A stretch of 64,000 bases of DNA from Candidatus Neomarinimicrobiota bacterium (GTDB lineage: Bacteria; Fidelibacterota; UBA2242; B5-G15): the NCBI GenBank assembly GCA_017656425.1, contig JACDNV010000008.1:84998-148997 (forward strand), given 5' to 3'. The notes below the pieces were generated by a model. It did not search any database. It had not been told where the DNA came from and was given only the letters and a program-made list of their open reading frames with translations. A program made the position numbers and the translations under genes. Of this stretch, positions 47,601 to 57,001 are shown one piece after another; positions within the stretch are counted from its first letter, which is position 1, and the number at the start of each line of letters is the position of its first letter.

Positions 47601-48620
47601 GTGGCGTGGCTTAATTATGACCAACATGGGAAGCCGTTTATAATTACAAGTTACTTACACCCCTATGGCTGGGCATCTACGGCTTATGCTGCTGATCCTG
47701 ATGTATGGGGGTGTGGAACTACGGATATGGATATTTTACAAAAGGATATTGAGTTGAGATTTACTGGTGTATATGATGAACCATATACAGTAAAAGTAAA
47801 TGGAGTTGATGTTACCATTCATCCTATTAAGGATGGAACTGGTTCACTTGCTACGATTGTTGGAGCGAGAAATTACAGCCTTGTAGATCATCCGTTGAAT
47901 CCAAATCCAGGGAGTGATGAGCCATTTCTTATTAGAATACCTTTTGAAGTATGGAATGTAGATGATAATCGCCAGATATCCATTGTTATTTATGATCGTA
48001 TCCAAAATCCAGCCAATGGCGGTGACTTTTATGCTTTTAATCCCAGTGACAGAATGTATTGTTTTATCCTTGATAAACCATATGATCAGACTATTTCCGC
48101 ACCAGCCGATGTTGATCCAGATGCTGGAGGTAGTGATTGTCAGTATCTTACATGGAATCTTGTCTTCTGGAATTGCGACTGGAATGAAGGGGATAGAGTG
48201 GTAATTCAATACGATAATCCAATACAGATAGGTAAAGATGTATTGAGATTTAGCACAACAGCGCCGGTTCTTAGTAACATAGATTCTGCAAAGAAAGCTG
48301 TTGAGAAGATTAATGTATTCCCGAACCCATATTATGCATATAATGCCCTGTCTGATAATATGTACGATAATTATGTGACCTTTACCCATCTACCTGCAAA
48401 AGCGACTATTAGGATATTTACGTTATCAGGAATTGAAGTCAGGAAATTGGAAAAGAATGATCCAAGCAGCCAATTCTTAAGATGGGATCTTAAGAATGAA
48501 AAGGGTCTACCAGTAGCAAGCGGATTATATATTGCTTATATTGATTTACCTGATCTCAATAAACACAAGATTCTGAAATTCTTTATAATACAGAGTGAGC
48601 AAATTCTGGAATATTATTAA
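44691..48620 (+). CDS. ~1,309-residue T9SS-type surface protein (module copy 1 cargo)
   Basis: Signal peptide followed by a very long extracellular protein. I see EF-hand-like calcium loops (DKNGNGVWDGSD and DLNRNGVDDAQD), a fibronectin-like stretch around VNVITFENEIVLDWGFD with YYFAVTAYN, and a C-terminal ~95-residue domain KINVFPNPYYAYNALSDNM ... GIEVRKLEK ... ASGLYIAYI of the T9SS/FlgD type. It ends HKILKFFIIQSEQILEYY, about 10 residues beyond the usual basic end, so sorting may differ. An AGGAGG site precedes ATG 44691. Together with the paralogue at 53047 it defines a cargo family I cannot name. No catalytic motif is seen. Confidence 0.7.
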   Translation: MKKMGKIFTILLIISILTVAIYAKPANKNTNLYENYLSKILLTKVTRTLSNISNWSYWMYYDGKSGIKPDGTSGGIYPRGTAGVIFEDGFIIGGLVDGSPRVVGQTYVTGTVAGWITESGPVSRDDERVKIWRIRPDYKTLTHSQLVQDAAELNMIDPKDVTEDMTKAIMEQYAEDWENWPGDLGAPFIDKNGNGVWDGSDVDEPGIANADQVVWFVCNDMDKSAANALYGSDPIGLEIQVTAWAYAQPGARLGQIIFKRYRVINKSGETIENCYVAQWCDPDVGDAGDDLLGCDTVLGLGFAYNGYETDNQFAAFGLAPSAIGYDFFQGPLVEGISGQDLNRNGVDDAQDYGLFDFKKRPGYINIPMTTFAWFSAGSDINDPELGDYTGTLQWYNMLRGYKPFEDIDKPEPWYVGNDPNQGTTKFPLAGDPVTGEGDVDGTGKNFPPGDRRMALCSGPFTFAPDDTQDIVVAIIGGSGDSRLSSVTDMKQTDLIAQKLYDEAFEGIPKAPSPPNVNVITFENEIVLDWGFDHDAVKATEETVIAGYEFEGYNVYQLPSRSATKDEAVRIATFDKVNGVKTIMGIRFLPEFGQEVEVPVQYGTDRGVQRHIVIDKDYINSIPLYEGNTYYFAVTAYNYNPEPELIQDKAIESPLTVLAVTVQEPKPGDVPQDKYGNSYEIEHVQGTADMSAEYIVVDPYKLTGHNYEIYFHQAAFFLDVDGQWKKVQTTGKRLAKDVSPSTITGYALYGERGGTYDLKFILDLVSPDYNYAEGVKLRFPEGIEINSASCEGDITAIIDSDSNIVLFGREIKSPDDLSGAGVFSGGEVMTVNIDATALPISVDYVVYDDGWATLFCSDPENHDICEQYGILDAVVRNAEGTCIIDSLTYALKTANVWSVKDLTTNEIVLSDQRVVNGIDWLTDEEVGFGEVAQVDGIQIKIYGSYKAPIDFTKYAHINPEGEEDVFSMDRAVAWLNYDQHGKPFIITSYLHPYGWASTAYAADPDVWGCGTTDMDILQKDIELRFTGVYDEPYTVKVNGVDVTIHPIKDGTGSLATIVGARNYSLVDHPLNPNPGSDEPFLIRIPFEVWNVDDNRQISIVIYDRIQNPANGGDFYAFNPSDRMYCFILDKPYDQTISAPADVDPDAGGSDCQYLTWNLVFWNCDWNEGDRVVIQYDNPIQIGKDVLRFSTTAPVLSNIDSAKKAVEKINVFPNPYYAYNALSDNMYDNYVTFTHLPAKATIRIFTLSGIEVRKLEKNDPSSQFLRWDLKNEKGLPVASGLYIAYIDLPDLNKHKILKFFIIQSEQILEYY

Positions 48621-48644
48621 TTGGATAATGTAGGAGGTGATAAA

Positions 48645-49691
48645 ATGAATAAAAAAACAATTAACATATTTTTAACCATAACCACGTTAATATTAATTGT
48701 AAACATTCTATATGCTGGAGATGCATCTCGTGTTGGAACAGCTGGTGCGACACAATTGCAGGTTCCGATAGGAGGAAGGAACATCGGTTTTGCTGGAGCA
48801 GATATAGTATATACTCAACCTCTGGATGCTGTATATTGGAATCCAGCAGGACTTGGTGATTTGGATATGAGAGCTTCTGGTTTGTTTTCAATGCAGAATT
48901 TAATAGCGGATATAAAAGTTAGCTATTTCGCTGTTGGTGTAAAAATGGGGACAAAAGGTGTCTTGGGTGTAAGTGTAAAAACCTTTGATTTTGGTGAAAT
49001 TTTGGTAACTACTGAAAAAAATATGGATGGTACCGGTGCGACATATTCTCCAAACTTTTCAACCGTAAGTTTGACATATGGAAGAAAGTTTACGGATAGA
49101 ATTAATTTTGGTATATCCGGAAAGATTGTTTCAGAAAGTATCCCAAGGGCGAGTGCCTCTGTTACAGCTTTTGATGCTGGATTGCAGTATAAAGATTTAT
49201 TGAGAATAAAAGGGCTCGGTTTTGGAATCGCAATGAAAAATATCAGCATAAGAAATTTGAAATATGAAGGAGCTGGCTTATTGAAAAAAGCCAGGCAGGA
49301 GAGTGAATCATATACCCAATATTTAAATATTCCAACAATGGAAGCTCACCTTCCAGCCAGTGTTGACATTGGTTTAAGTTATTTAATGAAAATGGGAACT
49401 TCCAGTTTACTTGTTAGTGGTGTTTTTCAGCAGAATAATTTTCAGAATGACGAGTTGAGATATGGTGCTGAAATTAGTTTATTTGACATGTTAAGTATCA
49501 GATGTGGATATGATATGATACTGTATGATCCTGATAATCCAGATATAGGAAAAAGTATATATGAAGGTATTTCATATGGTGGTAGTCTAACGTATAGTAT
49601 TCAAGGAGTTAATTTCTCAATAGATTATGCTTATCGTTCGACAAAGTATTTTAATGGAAATAGTTCGTTTTGCATAACAATTGAATTGTAA
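48645..49691 (+). CDS. PorV/PorQ-like outer-membrane barrel (module copy 1)
   Basis: 348 residues from ATG 48645 (AGGAGGTGA directly upstream); TTG 48621 is unlikely. Signal peptide ends near LYAGDAS. The PorV/PorQ family opening is GGRNIGFAGADIVYTQPLDAVYWNPAGLGDLD. Repeated barrel strands follow (for example STVSLTYGRKFTDRINFGISGKIV) to the C-terminal SSFCITIEL. PorV is the shuttle in T9SS that hands cargo to the attachment complex. It lies 24 bp after the cargo gene and is followed by a terminator, so the three-gene module ends here. A near relative with the same place is at 57002. Confidence 0.78.
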   Translation: MNKKTINIFLTITTLILIVNILYAGDASRVGTAGATQLQVPIGGRNIGFAGADIVYTQPLDAVYWNPAGLGDLDMRASGLFSMQNLIADIKVSYFAVGVKMGTKGVLGVSVKTFDFGEILVTTEKNMDGTGATYSPNFSTVSLTYGRKFTDRINFGISGKIVSESIPRASASVTAFDAGLQYKDLLRIKGLGFGIAMKNISIRNLKYEGAGLLKKARQESESYTQYLNIPTMEAHLPASVDIGLSYLMKMGTSSLLVSGVFQQNNFQNDELRYGAEISLFDMLSIRCGYDMILYDPDNPDIGKSIYEGISYGGSLTYSIQGVNFSIDYAYRSTKYFNGNSSFCITIEL

Positions 49692-49714
49692 ATATTGAAT
49701 TTTTACAGTTGATT

Positions 49715-49748
49715 AAAAAAGGGGGGGCGATAATGTCCCCCTTTTTTT
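49715..49748 (+). terminator. Rho-independent terminator closing module copy 1
   Basis: An A6-G7 arm pairs with C5-T7: AAAAAAGGGGG and CCCCCTTTTTTT, with a loop of about ten bases (GGCGATAATGT). The T run follows the stem directly. Confidence 0.9.
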
Positions 49749-49795
49749 ATATTATTTCTTTATAAATTACAGTTGTTATAATAACTTTTGAATGT

Positions 49796-52700
49796 ATGAT
49801 CAGATTCTGTTTTAGATATCTTTTCATATTTATTCTATCGAGTATTTGCCTGTATCCACAATCCGATAAGATATCCGGTAAAATCCGAGGATTTGTGAGA
49901 GATAGCGAAAGCGGTAAACCGCTCATTGGTGCTGATGTAATTATCTTACCAGTAACTCTGGGGAAAGGTGCTGCTACAAATGAGAATGGTGAATTTTTAG
50001 TACCTAATGTGCCAGCAGGGACATATGATATTAAAGTATCTTATATAGGATATAGTTCTGAAGTTTTAAAGGGTGTGACGGTATTCCCAGGAGAGACAAA
50101 AGTCATTAATTTCTATCTGAAGATGTCTCCCATTGAGGGGAAAGTAGTTGAGGTTGTTGCAGAGGCAAGAAGAAGTATTGTTTCAGTCAGGTTGCCCAAA
50201 ATACAAACTGAGATAGAGGGGGAAAAGATAAAAAGAATGCCAGTTACTGATTTTACGGAAGTTATAGCAAATTCTGCAGGTGCTATTGAGATAGAAGCTG
50301 GTAGATCGAGAGGATTACATATAAGAGGTGGCAGAACAGGGGAGGTTGCTGTATATGTTGACGGAATTAATACAAATGATCCAGTTGATAGAAGTATAGG
50401 TATTAATCTGGATAATTCGGCAATAGAACAGATTGTGATTAGTTCAGGTGGTTTTTCTGCCGAATATGGTGAGGCTATGTCTGGTGCTGTAAGCATTATA
50501 ACTAAGGAAGGAGAAAGAGATAGGATTTCAGGTTTACTTGAAATTGAGTCCGACAGACCGTCTACAGGTATTAATGAAGATCTGGATTATGGTTATAACA
50601 AATACAGGTTCAATATCAGTGGACCTATACCATTTACAAAAGAAATTTTAACTTATTTTATTTCATCTTCTTACGAAAATACAAGAGAACGAATCCCTCG
50701 CCCCATACATCAAAAGCACAGCAGTATAAAATCACCATCTGCTACAATAAAATTAGTCTATAAGAAAAAGAATTCGCCTGATAAGATAACTATAGGAGGT
50801 AGTTTTAACGATGATGAGTACTATTACTATAATCATAGTATTTCAGAGGGAGATTGGTTGAGGGATTATTACAAAGGAGAAAGGGGTCACAGAAGACTCA
50901 GCTTTAAATATCAAAGTAATATATCAAAGAATACTGCATGGGAGTTTTTTGCATTCTATTATAATACATACCGCAGGTGGTCATCTGGTGAGGGAAAAGA
51001 TTATAATGATTTTAAATACATATCCACTCGTCTTGATTGGGTGAATTATGCATACGAGAATAGATGGTATGACCCGAGGAGTAGAAAATGGGAACCTTTA
51101 ATTGGTGCGGATGGGAATTTATTAATATATGACTCCTCTCTGGTTTCTCCAGATGGCACTCCTCTAATAAGCTTAAGCTTTGAAGATCAGGCCTTTTACT
51201 ATTACTATGCCCAAAAAAATTACTATGACCCATTTACAGGGAAATGGATAAGCCCGGAAGCTGAGGCTGAAGCAATGAACCAGAGATGGCATGATACATC
51301 TTATTGGTATATACCAAAGGATTTAAATCCCAGTTCAATGTGGTATGATCCTGCAGATTCTACAGTAAAGGTAAAGTTTTTCGACAGGAATGAATATTCT
51401 GCATACCTATTTCTATCACCAGATTCTCAGGAGGTTTATGATTTATGGGGTTATAATGGGGATCTGCATAATGGGTGGTATTGGGATAAAGACATATTCA
51501 ATCTTTTTACTTATGGACCTGGTCGGCCCTGGTTTCATAATCAAAATACCAGCCATATAGCATGTGAGTTTCACTTAATGTCACAGGTTAATATTTACAA
51601 TGAGGTCAAATTCGGGTGGAAATTTCAGCAGAGCTACCTGAACTATTATGATATCCAATTTGCAAATCCGAAGCCATACTTTGATTCCTATCATTATGAG
51701 CCAACAGTAGCGGCGGGTTGGATTGAAAATAAATTTGAATATGAAGATTTGATTATACATCTGGGTTTTAGATATGATTATTTTCATTCCCATGCGAAGG
51801 CATTATGGAATCCTGATAATTTTGATCCGGGGAAGGATGGCCTTGAGGATGAAAATGAGCCTGGGTATGATCCTTTATTAAATCCTGATCCAAACAATGA
51901 TAATTATGATCCTAGTAATAATCCATCGGGGACTGAGGGTGACGGAATAGTCGATTATAGAAAGGCACGACCAAAGCATCAATTGAGCCCGAGATTTGGA
52001 GTAAGTTTTGCCGTTTCGGATAAATCTGCCATGTATGCAAATTACGGACACTTTTTTATGATACCAGAATATGGAGAGATATACCAGAATATTTATACTG
52101 ATCTTACCAGTGGGTATCCTCTGGTAGGCAATCCTGATATTGAACCAGAGCATACAATAGCTTATGAGATAGGACTGAAGCACGGATTTTCTCAGATGCT
52201 GGGCTTTGAAATTTCTGCCTATTATAAAGACGTTGAGAATCTTTTAGCAACCCGTACTTACAATACAATTTTTAATGGACAGGTTGCAACTGTTACCTTT
52301 CAGGAGTCTGAAGATTTTGCTAAGATCAAAGGAGTTGATTTTAGATTGAAGATTGGATTGCCCTTGATAAATGGTGAGATTACCTACTCATATCTGGATG
52401 CTAAGGGTACAGGTTCCTCAAATCGTGAATTTTACTACCTTTATATTGATCAGCCTGAAAGACCTCTTCCTGTAAAAGAGTATCCACTTGAATTTGATGT
52501 CACGCACTCTTTCAAAACAAATTTAAATTTTTATATTCCTATGATTAAAAAAACAAAAAATATTCTTATCAATATGTTCCAGGATGTTAATATTAACACC
52601 CAGATAAATATCAATTCGGGAGCACCATATACGCCTGAGGATATTCACAGTAAACCGATGGAACCGGGATCAAAAAGAATGCCTTCAATTATGAGAATAG

Positions 52701-53029
52701 ATTTGCGAGCTGAAAAATATATAAGAATAAATAATAGGTTGTTTTTGAGCGTATACGTTGATATAAGGAATCTTTTTAATAAAAGAAATATTGTAATGGT
52801 TTATCCATATAGTGGACTTCCGGATGATCCTGGTAGATCACCTGTATTTGAAAAGACAAGATATTCAAGATATATCGGTGAAGTTGATCCGACAAATCCC
52901 GATAATATTGTAGACTCGGCGGAAGAAGCCTATGAAATACATATGAAACTGCGGAAACAGTACTATAATGTACCAGGCAATTATGGTATACCAAGAATTG
53001 TAAGATTTGGGATTTCTTTTCAATTTTAA
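49796..53029 (+). CDS. TonB-dependent receptor with carboxypeptidase-regulatory-like N-domain (module copy 2)
   Basis: 1,077 residues. Signal peptide ends LYP|QSDK (Gln after the likely cleavage site). The regulatory-like domain opens KIRGFVRDSESGKPLIGADV, and the plug has LHIRGGRTGEVAVYVDGINTND (in part) and ISSGGFSAEYGEAMSGAVSI, parallel to copy 1. A large Asp/Asn/Pro-rich segment (DPLLNPDPNNDNYDPSNNPSG) lies near residue 705, in a surface loop, possibly calcium-binding. The last strand ends RIVRFGISFQF. No clear ribosome binding site is visible before ATG 49796. No SusD partner follows. Confidence 0.85.
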   Translation: MIRFCFRYLFIFILSSICLYPQSDKISGKIRGFVRDSESGKPLIGADVIILPVTLGKGAATNENGEFLVPNVPAGTYDIKVSYIGYSSEVLKGVTVFPGETKVINFYLKMSPIEGKVVEVVAEARRSIVSVRLPKIQTEIEGEKIKRMPVTDFTEVIANSAGAIEIEAGRSRGLHIRGGRTGEVAVYVDGINTNDPVDRSIGINLDNSAIEQIVISSGGFSAEYGEAMSGAVSIITKEGERDRISGLLEIESDRPSTGINEDLDYGYNKYRFNISGPIPFTKEILTYFISSSYENTRERIPRPIHQKHSSIKSPSATIKLVYKKKNSPDKITIGGSFNDDEYYYYNHSISEGDWLRDYYKGERGHRRLSFKYQSNISKNTAWEFFAFYYNTYRRWSSGEGKDYNDFKYISTRLDWVNYAYENRWYDPRSRKWEPLIGADGNLLIYDSSLVSPDGTPLISLSFEDQAFYYYYAQKNYYDPFTGKWISPEAEAEAMNQRWHDTSYWYIPKDLNPSSMWYDPADSTVKVKFFDRNEYSAYLFLSPDSQEVYDLWGYNGDLHNGWYWDKDIFNLFTYGPGRPWFHNQNTSHIACEFHLMSQVNIYNEVKFGWKFQQSYLNYYDIQFANPKPYFDSYHYEPTVAAGWIENKFEYEDLIIHLGFRYDYFHSHAKALWNPDNFDPGKDGLEDENEPGYDPLLNPDPNNDNYDPSNNPSGTEGDGIVDYRKARPKHQLSPRFGVSFAVSDKSAMYANYGHFFMIPEYGEIYQNIYTDLTSGYPLVGNPDIEPEHTIAYEIGLKHGFSQMLGFEISAYYKDVENLLATRTYNTIFNGQVATVTFQESEDFAKIKGVDFRLKIGLPLINGEITYSYLDAKGTGSSNREFYYLYIDQPERPLPVKEYPLEFDVTHSFKTNLNFYIPMIKKTKNILINMFQDVNINTQININSGAPYTPEDIHSKPMEPGSKRMPSIMRIDLRAEKYIRINNRLFLSVYVDIRNLFNKRNIVMVYPYSGLPDDPGRSPVFEKTRYSRYIGEVDPTNPDNIVDSAEEAYEIHMKLRKQYYNVPGNYGIPRIVRFGISFQF

Positions 53030-53046
53030 ATTTTAAAGTGGTCTGA

Positions 53047-56000
53047 ATGAGAAGATTATTTTTCTATATTATATTTTTTTCAATAATTTGTTATGTAAAT
53101 GGTCTATTCGGTAGACTGAAGGATATTAATAATTTCCCCAAAAATAATATATTATTAAAATCCTTTTTACTTAAAGCTCCTGATGTTATGATATCATGGA
53201 TTGGGGCTGGATATTTAACTAAATATACCATAAGCAATGCCGGACAAAGTGGACTTTTTGAACCGCCCCCAGGCTGGAGCTTCTATAATGGTTTGTGGCC
53301 TACTGGATATGGACTTGGAAACGGGAGAACCGGTGAGTTTCCAAGAGGAACAAACCAGTTTTATGTCTGGGCAGCAGGTCTCTGGGTTGGTGCAAAATCC
53401 GAACACTTTAATACAGCTGATGATAAAAGCGTAACGGTATTAATTAATGGTAAAAGACGAACATTTTCAAATGTCAGAGTGGCAGCATGTGCCTATTATT
53501 CTGATTTAAGCGCAATTTCTCGCCTCTGGCAGTCAAACCAGTTGATTAATGGAGAGACTGACGGTAAAAATGCTGTATATAAAGGGAAGTATCTTTTTGG
53601 CCAAAAAAATAAAAATATTGAGGATTATCAAGATGTCTGGGCTTTTTTTATCCCAAAAGAAGGTGATTATTATGGTATGGAAGAGAAAGATACTATATTC
53701 AGACTAGATTATGTAGAAATAAATAAAAAAAGAATAAAGGTTCTTGAAAGTAATCCAAGTCTCGATCCAGATTTGATCTTACTTGATCCTTTCAGGTTTG
53801 ATAGAAATGGAAATATTATCGGGGATATTGTTTCTGATGAGGATACATATACAGTTTTTGGTGATTATATAAATGAGAAATACGGATCTTTTCTCTGGAC
53901 GATGGGTTACGATTTACGTCCAGTTGGAATCCAAGTCGTACAACGAACTTATTCATGGAATATGGATGATTTTATATACATAAATTATAAAATAAAAAAC
54001 ATGAATCCATTCCCACTTGATTCTGTTTTCGTAGGATATTTTATGGACAATGATATTGGATATGCTGACGATGATATGATAGGCTTTGATAAAAACCTGA
54101 ACATTGGTTATTCTTACGACTATGATTTGATTGAATCAGGATGGCAGAGCTCTGCCGGATATATCGGAACTATTTTTGTTGAAACACCAACGGATACCAT
54201 TAATGGAGAAGAAAAAGAAATTGGGTTAACGGGTTTTCATACATGGATACGGTCTGATCTGGGTGTGAGTGAGGGATTTCCTGGTGATGTGGACGATGAA
54301 GGGACTGATCATCTAAAATATGTGGAACTTGCAATGGTAGATAGTTTTGAGACATATGAAAATCCGCAGGATGTGAGACAGCTTGCCTGCTCAGGTCCCA
54401 TTAAAAGGCTCGAACCAGGGGAAGAGGTAAGCGTAACTATTGCAATTGTAGCTGGAGCCTCTCTATCGGAATTGAAATCTAATGCAGAATTAGCTGTGAG
54501 AAAATACAAGACAGGCTTTATTGGTCCAGAGCCGCCACCATCTCCATCACTAACGGCAATTCCAGGTCACCATAAGGTATATTTATCCTGGGGTAAAGAA
54601 CCTTTGAACGCTATCGATCCGTATACAGGTGAGGCAGATTTTGAAGGTTTCAGAGTTAATCGGAGTAAGACAGGTTTGCAGGATGATTGGGAACTTTTAA
54701 AAGAATATGATATTGCTGGGGATAGTACAGAAAATATGGCAACAATTGAATATACAAAAGGTAGTTCAAACGTTATAGCAACATATGAGGGATTAATTGG
54801 CAGAAAGGATTTGCAGAGTCTGGAGCCGGGAGAGCAGAGTGATGAAGAGTTACAAAGTCTTCTTTATAAAAGATTTAAAGAAGCAATTTATACAATAGAA
54901 TTTGTTAAAACTCAGATTATTGTTGATGGTGTGAATAAAGACACATTGAAAATGATTATATATGACGTTACAAATAGACAACTTGTACCTTTTAATTATA
55001 ATGCTTTGAGTAATGGATATGGCTTTTGTATATATAGTAATTACAATGGGAATAAGGTAACCGGTAAACAACCAGACGATATATATAGGTCGTGTTATTA
55101 TATCTATTTTGACGGTATATTTATAAAAATTTCGAATGGCTTTTATACCGATAGAGATGGTGATAATGCTGGAAACGGGAAATGGGATAATGGAGAATAT
55201 TTTGAAGATTTAAACGGTAATGGAAAATATGACACAGGCGAACCATTCATCGATGTCGAAGAAGATGAAAAGCAACTACAGTATCTATCACCTCGAGAGG
55301 GTGATATTTTTACTGTTAGAACTTTCAGAGCAAAAGATATAGGTTCCCAGACTGACCTTGAATTTACCTATGTTGATGAGGGATTAGTTAATGGTATGAC
55401 ATATTATTATTGTGTGACAAGTTTTGACAGGGGGTATCCGCATTTAAATATTCCGTCCATTGAAAGCAGTTATTATCAGAATATGATTGCCGTAGTTCCA
55501 CAGCATCAACCGCTAAACTATGTAGGAGAGCCTGGTATATCAGAAGTTACCCATATAGGTAAGTCGACCGGGAGGCTAATTGTTAACGTTACTGATTCAA
55601 GGAAATTGAAAGGACACAGGTACAGGGTATTATTTTTTAGAAATAATCCTGAATCAAATTCCGTATCAGCTGATTATGGTATTATTATTGATGATGACCT
55701 GCCTTATTATATGGTATCAAATGAAATTGTTGGTAAAGGTGGTAATTCAAATATTTGTACAGGTAAAATATCAAATACTGCGATTGTTCCAGGAAGTGTT
55801 GTAATCAAATATGCCGGTAGTGAAATAAGAGATGACTCATCAGGATTCTTATATGGTATTGTAGGAAATGACACGGTTACAGGTAGTGTTCATTATGGAA
55901 ATGGTTCCTTAAAGTTAGTATGTAAAAATAGTATTTTTTCAAGTGACTCAGATTTTAAAGTAACATACGCTTATACTACTCTTAGACTTAAAGAGTGGCA

Positions 56001-57000
56001 AGCTGATTCTTTAACCAGTTTGATAAAATATAATACTCCGGTATATATTGTAGGTGAATTAAAGGAAGACAGTACCTTTGACGAACACGGTTTTATATTT
56101 AAAGTTGAATCTCCAAAGCTTTCTATAGATTCATTGACATGGAGTCTGTCCACAGATCAATCTGATATCTATCGAATTAAAGTTGGTTCTATCTCAAAAA
56201 TTGAGCCGTACGATTATATAGTAACTTTTCCCGATACCGGCACACGATCCGCAATTGCTACTCTGGAAAATTCTCCTGTTCCGGATCAACGTGTTCCATG
56301 GAAAGTGTACAATGTAACTTTGGGGCTTGAAAGCCGCAGTTTCAATCCTAATGGAGCATTTATTTATAATGAATTGATAAAATGGAGATATGACCATACA
56401 CCCCCTTATGATAGTTTAAATATTAATACTATTAGAGTTTTACCAGAGTACTTAAGAGGTGAGAATCGGGTGGATCCTTTTGCCTTTGAACTTATTTTAG
56501 TTCCAGTAGATACGAATCTCGCGGGAGCAATTTACCTTGATCCACCGTCTGAAAATGATACGCTATATGTTTTTACTTCAAAACCGATAACATCTGACGA
56601 TATATTTTTATTCAGTACTTATAACATGTTTACTGAAGTGGAAGATATCGATATGAATAAGATCAAAGTGGTGCCAAATCCCTATTACATCAGAGCAGCA
56701 TGGGATAGAGACAGATACAATCAGCATATAGATTTCAGGCATCTCCCGGAAGGTACATTAGATAATCCAGTCCACGTCAGGATTTTTAACTTAGCTGGAG
56801 CACTGGTTGCCCATCTTAAGAAGAATGGTGTAATTGATAAAAATGAAGTCAGAGATGAATATGGTACCCTTTCATGGGATTTGAGAGACTTTAATGGATT
56901 GAAAATAGCAAGTGGTTTGTATATCTATCAGGTAGAAGCCAGAATTAATGGAAAAGATTATGCCAAAGTAGGGAAAATAGCTATAGTTATGGGACCATAG
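53047..57000 (+). CDS. ~1,317-residue T9SS-type surface protein (module copy 2 cargo)
   Basis: Same architecture and length as the protein at 44691. Signal peptide, then a stretch with EF-hand-like loops (DRDGDNAGNGKWDNGEYFEDLNG in part; DTGEPFIDVEED), a fibronectin-like section around LTAIPGHHKVYLSWGKE, and the C-terminal domain VVPNPYYIRAAWDRD ... ASGLYIYQVEARIN, T9SS/FlgD type, ending KVGKIAIVMGP. It begins 17 bp after the receptor gene. The segment near residues 165-300 contains repeated Tyr/Asp motifs without a recognised family. Probably a surface protein working with the receptor upstream; no enzyme motif is seen. Confidence 0.7.
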   Translation: MRRLFFYIIFFSIICYVNGLFGRLKDINNFPKNNILLKSFLLKAPDVMISWIGAGYLTKYTISNAGQSGLFEPPPGWSFYNGLWPTGYGLGNGRTGEFPRGTNQFYVWAAGLWVGAKSEHFNTADDKSVTVLINGKRRTFSNVRVAACAYYSDLSAISRLWQSNQLINGETDGKNAVYKGKYLFGQKNKNIEDYQDVWAFFIPKEGDYYGMEEKDTIFRLDYVEINKKRIKVLESNPSLDPDLILLDPFRFDRNGNIIGDIVSDEDTYTVFGDYINEKYGSFLWTMGYDLRPVGIQVVQRTYSWNMDDFIYINYKIKNMNPFPLDSVFVGYFMDNDIGYADDDMIGFDKNLNIGYSYDYDLIESGWQSSAGYIGTIFVETPTDTINGEEKEIGLTGFHTWIRSDLGVSEGFPGDVDDEGTDHLKYVELAMVDSFETYENPQDVRQLACSGPIKRLEPGEEVSVTIAIVAGASLSELKSNAELAVRKYKTGFIGPEPPPSPSLTAIPGHHKVYLSWGKEPLNAIDPYTGEADFEGFRVNRSKTGLQDDWELLKEYDIAGDSTENMATIEYTKGSSNVIATYEGLIGRKDLQSLEPGEQSDEELQSLLYKRFKEAIYTIEFVKTQIIVDGVNKDTLKMIIYDVTNRQLVPFNYNALSNGYGFCIYSNYNGNKVTGKQPDDIYRSCYYIYFDGIFIKISNGFYTDRDGDNAGNGKWDNGEYFEDLNGNGKYDTGEPFIDVEEDEKQLQYLSPREGDIFTVRTFRAKDIGSQTDLEFTYVDEGLVNGMTYYYCVTSFDRGYPHLNIPSIESSYYQNMIAVVPQHQPLNYVGEPGISEVTHIGKSTGRLIVNVTDSRKLKGHRYRVLFFRNNPESNSVSADYGIIIDDDLPYYMVSNEIVGKGGNSNICTGKISNTAIVPGSVVIKYAGSEIRDDSSGFLYGIVGNDTVTGSVHYGNGSLKLVCKNSIFSSDSDFKVTYAYTTLRLKEWQADSLTSLIKYNTPVYIVGELKEDSTFDEHGFIFKVESPKLSIDSLTWSLSTDQSDIYRIKVGSISKIEPYDYIVTFPDTGTRSAIATLENSPVPDQRVPWKVYNVTLGLESRSFNPNGAFIYNELIKWRYDHTPPYDSLNINTIRVLPEYLRGENRVDPFAFELILVPVDTNLAGAIYLDPPSENDTLYVFTSKPITSDDIFLFSTYNMFTEVEDIDMNKIKVVPNPYYIRAAWDRDRYNQHIDFRHLPEGTLDNPVHVRIFNLAGALVAHLKKNGVIDKNEVRDEYGTLSWDLRDFNGLKIASGLYIYQVEARINGKDYAKVGKIAIVMGP

Positions 57001-57001
57001 G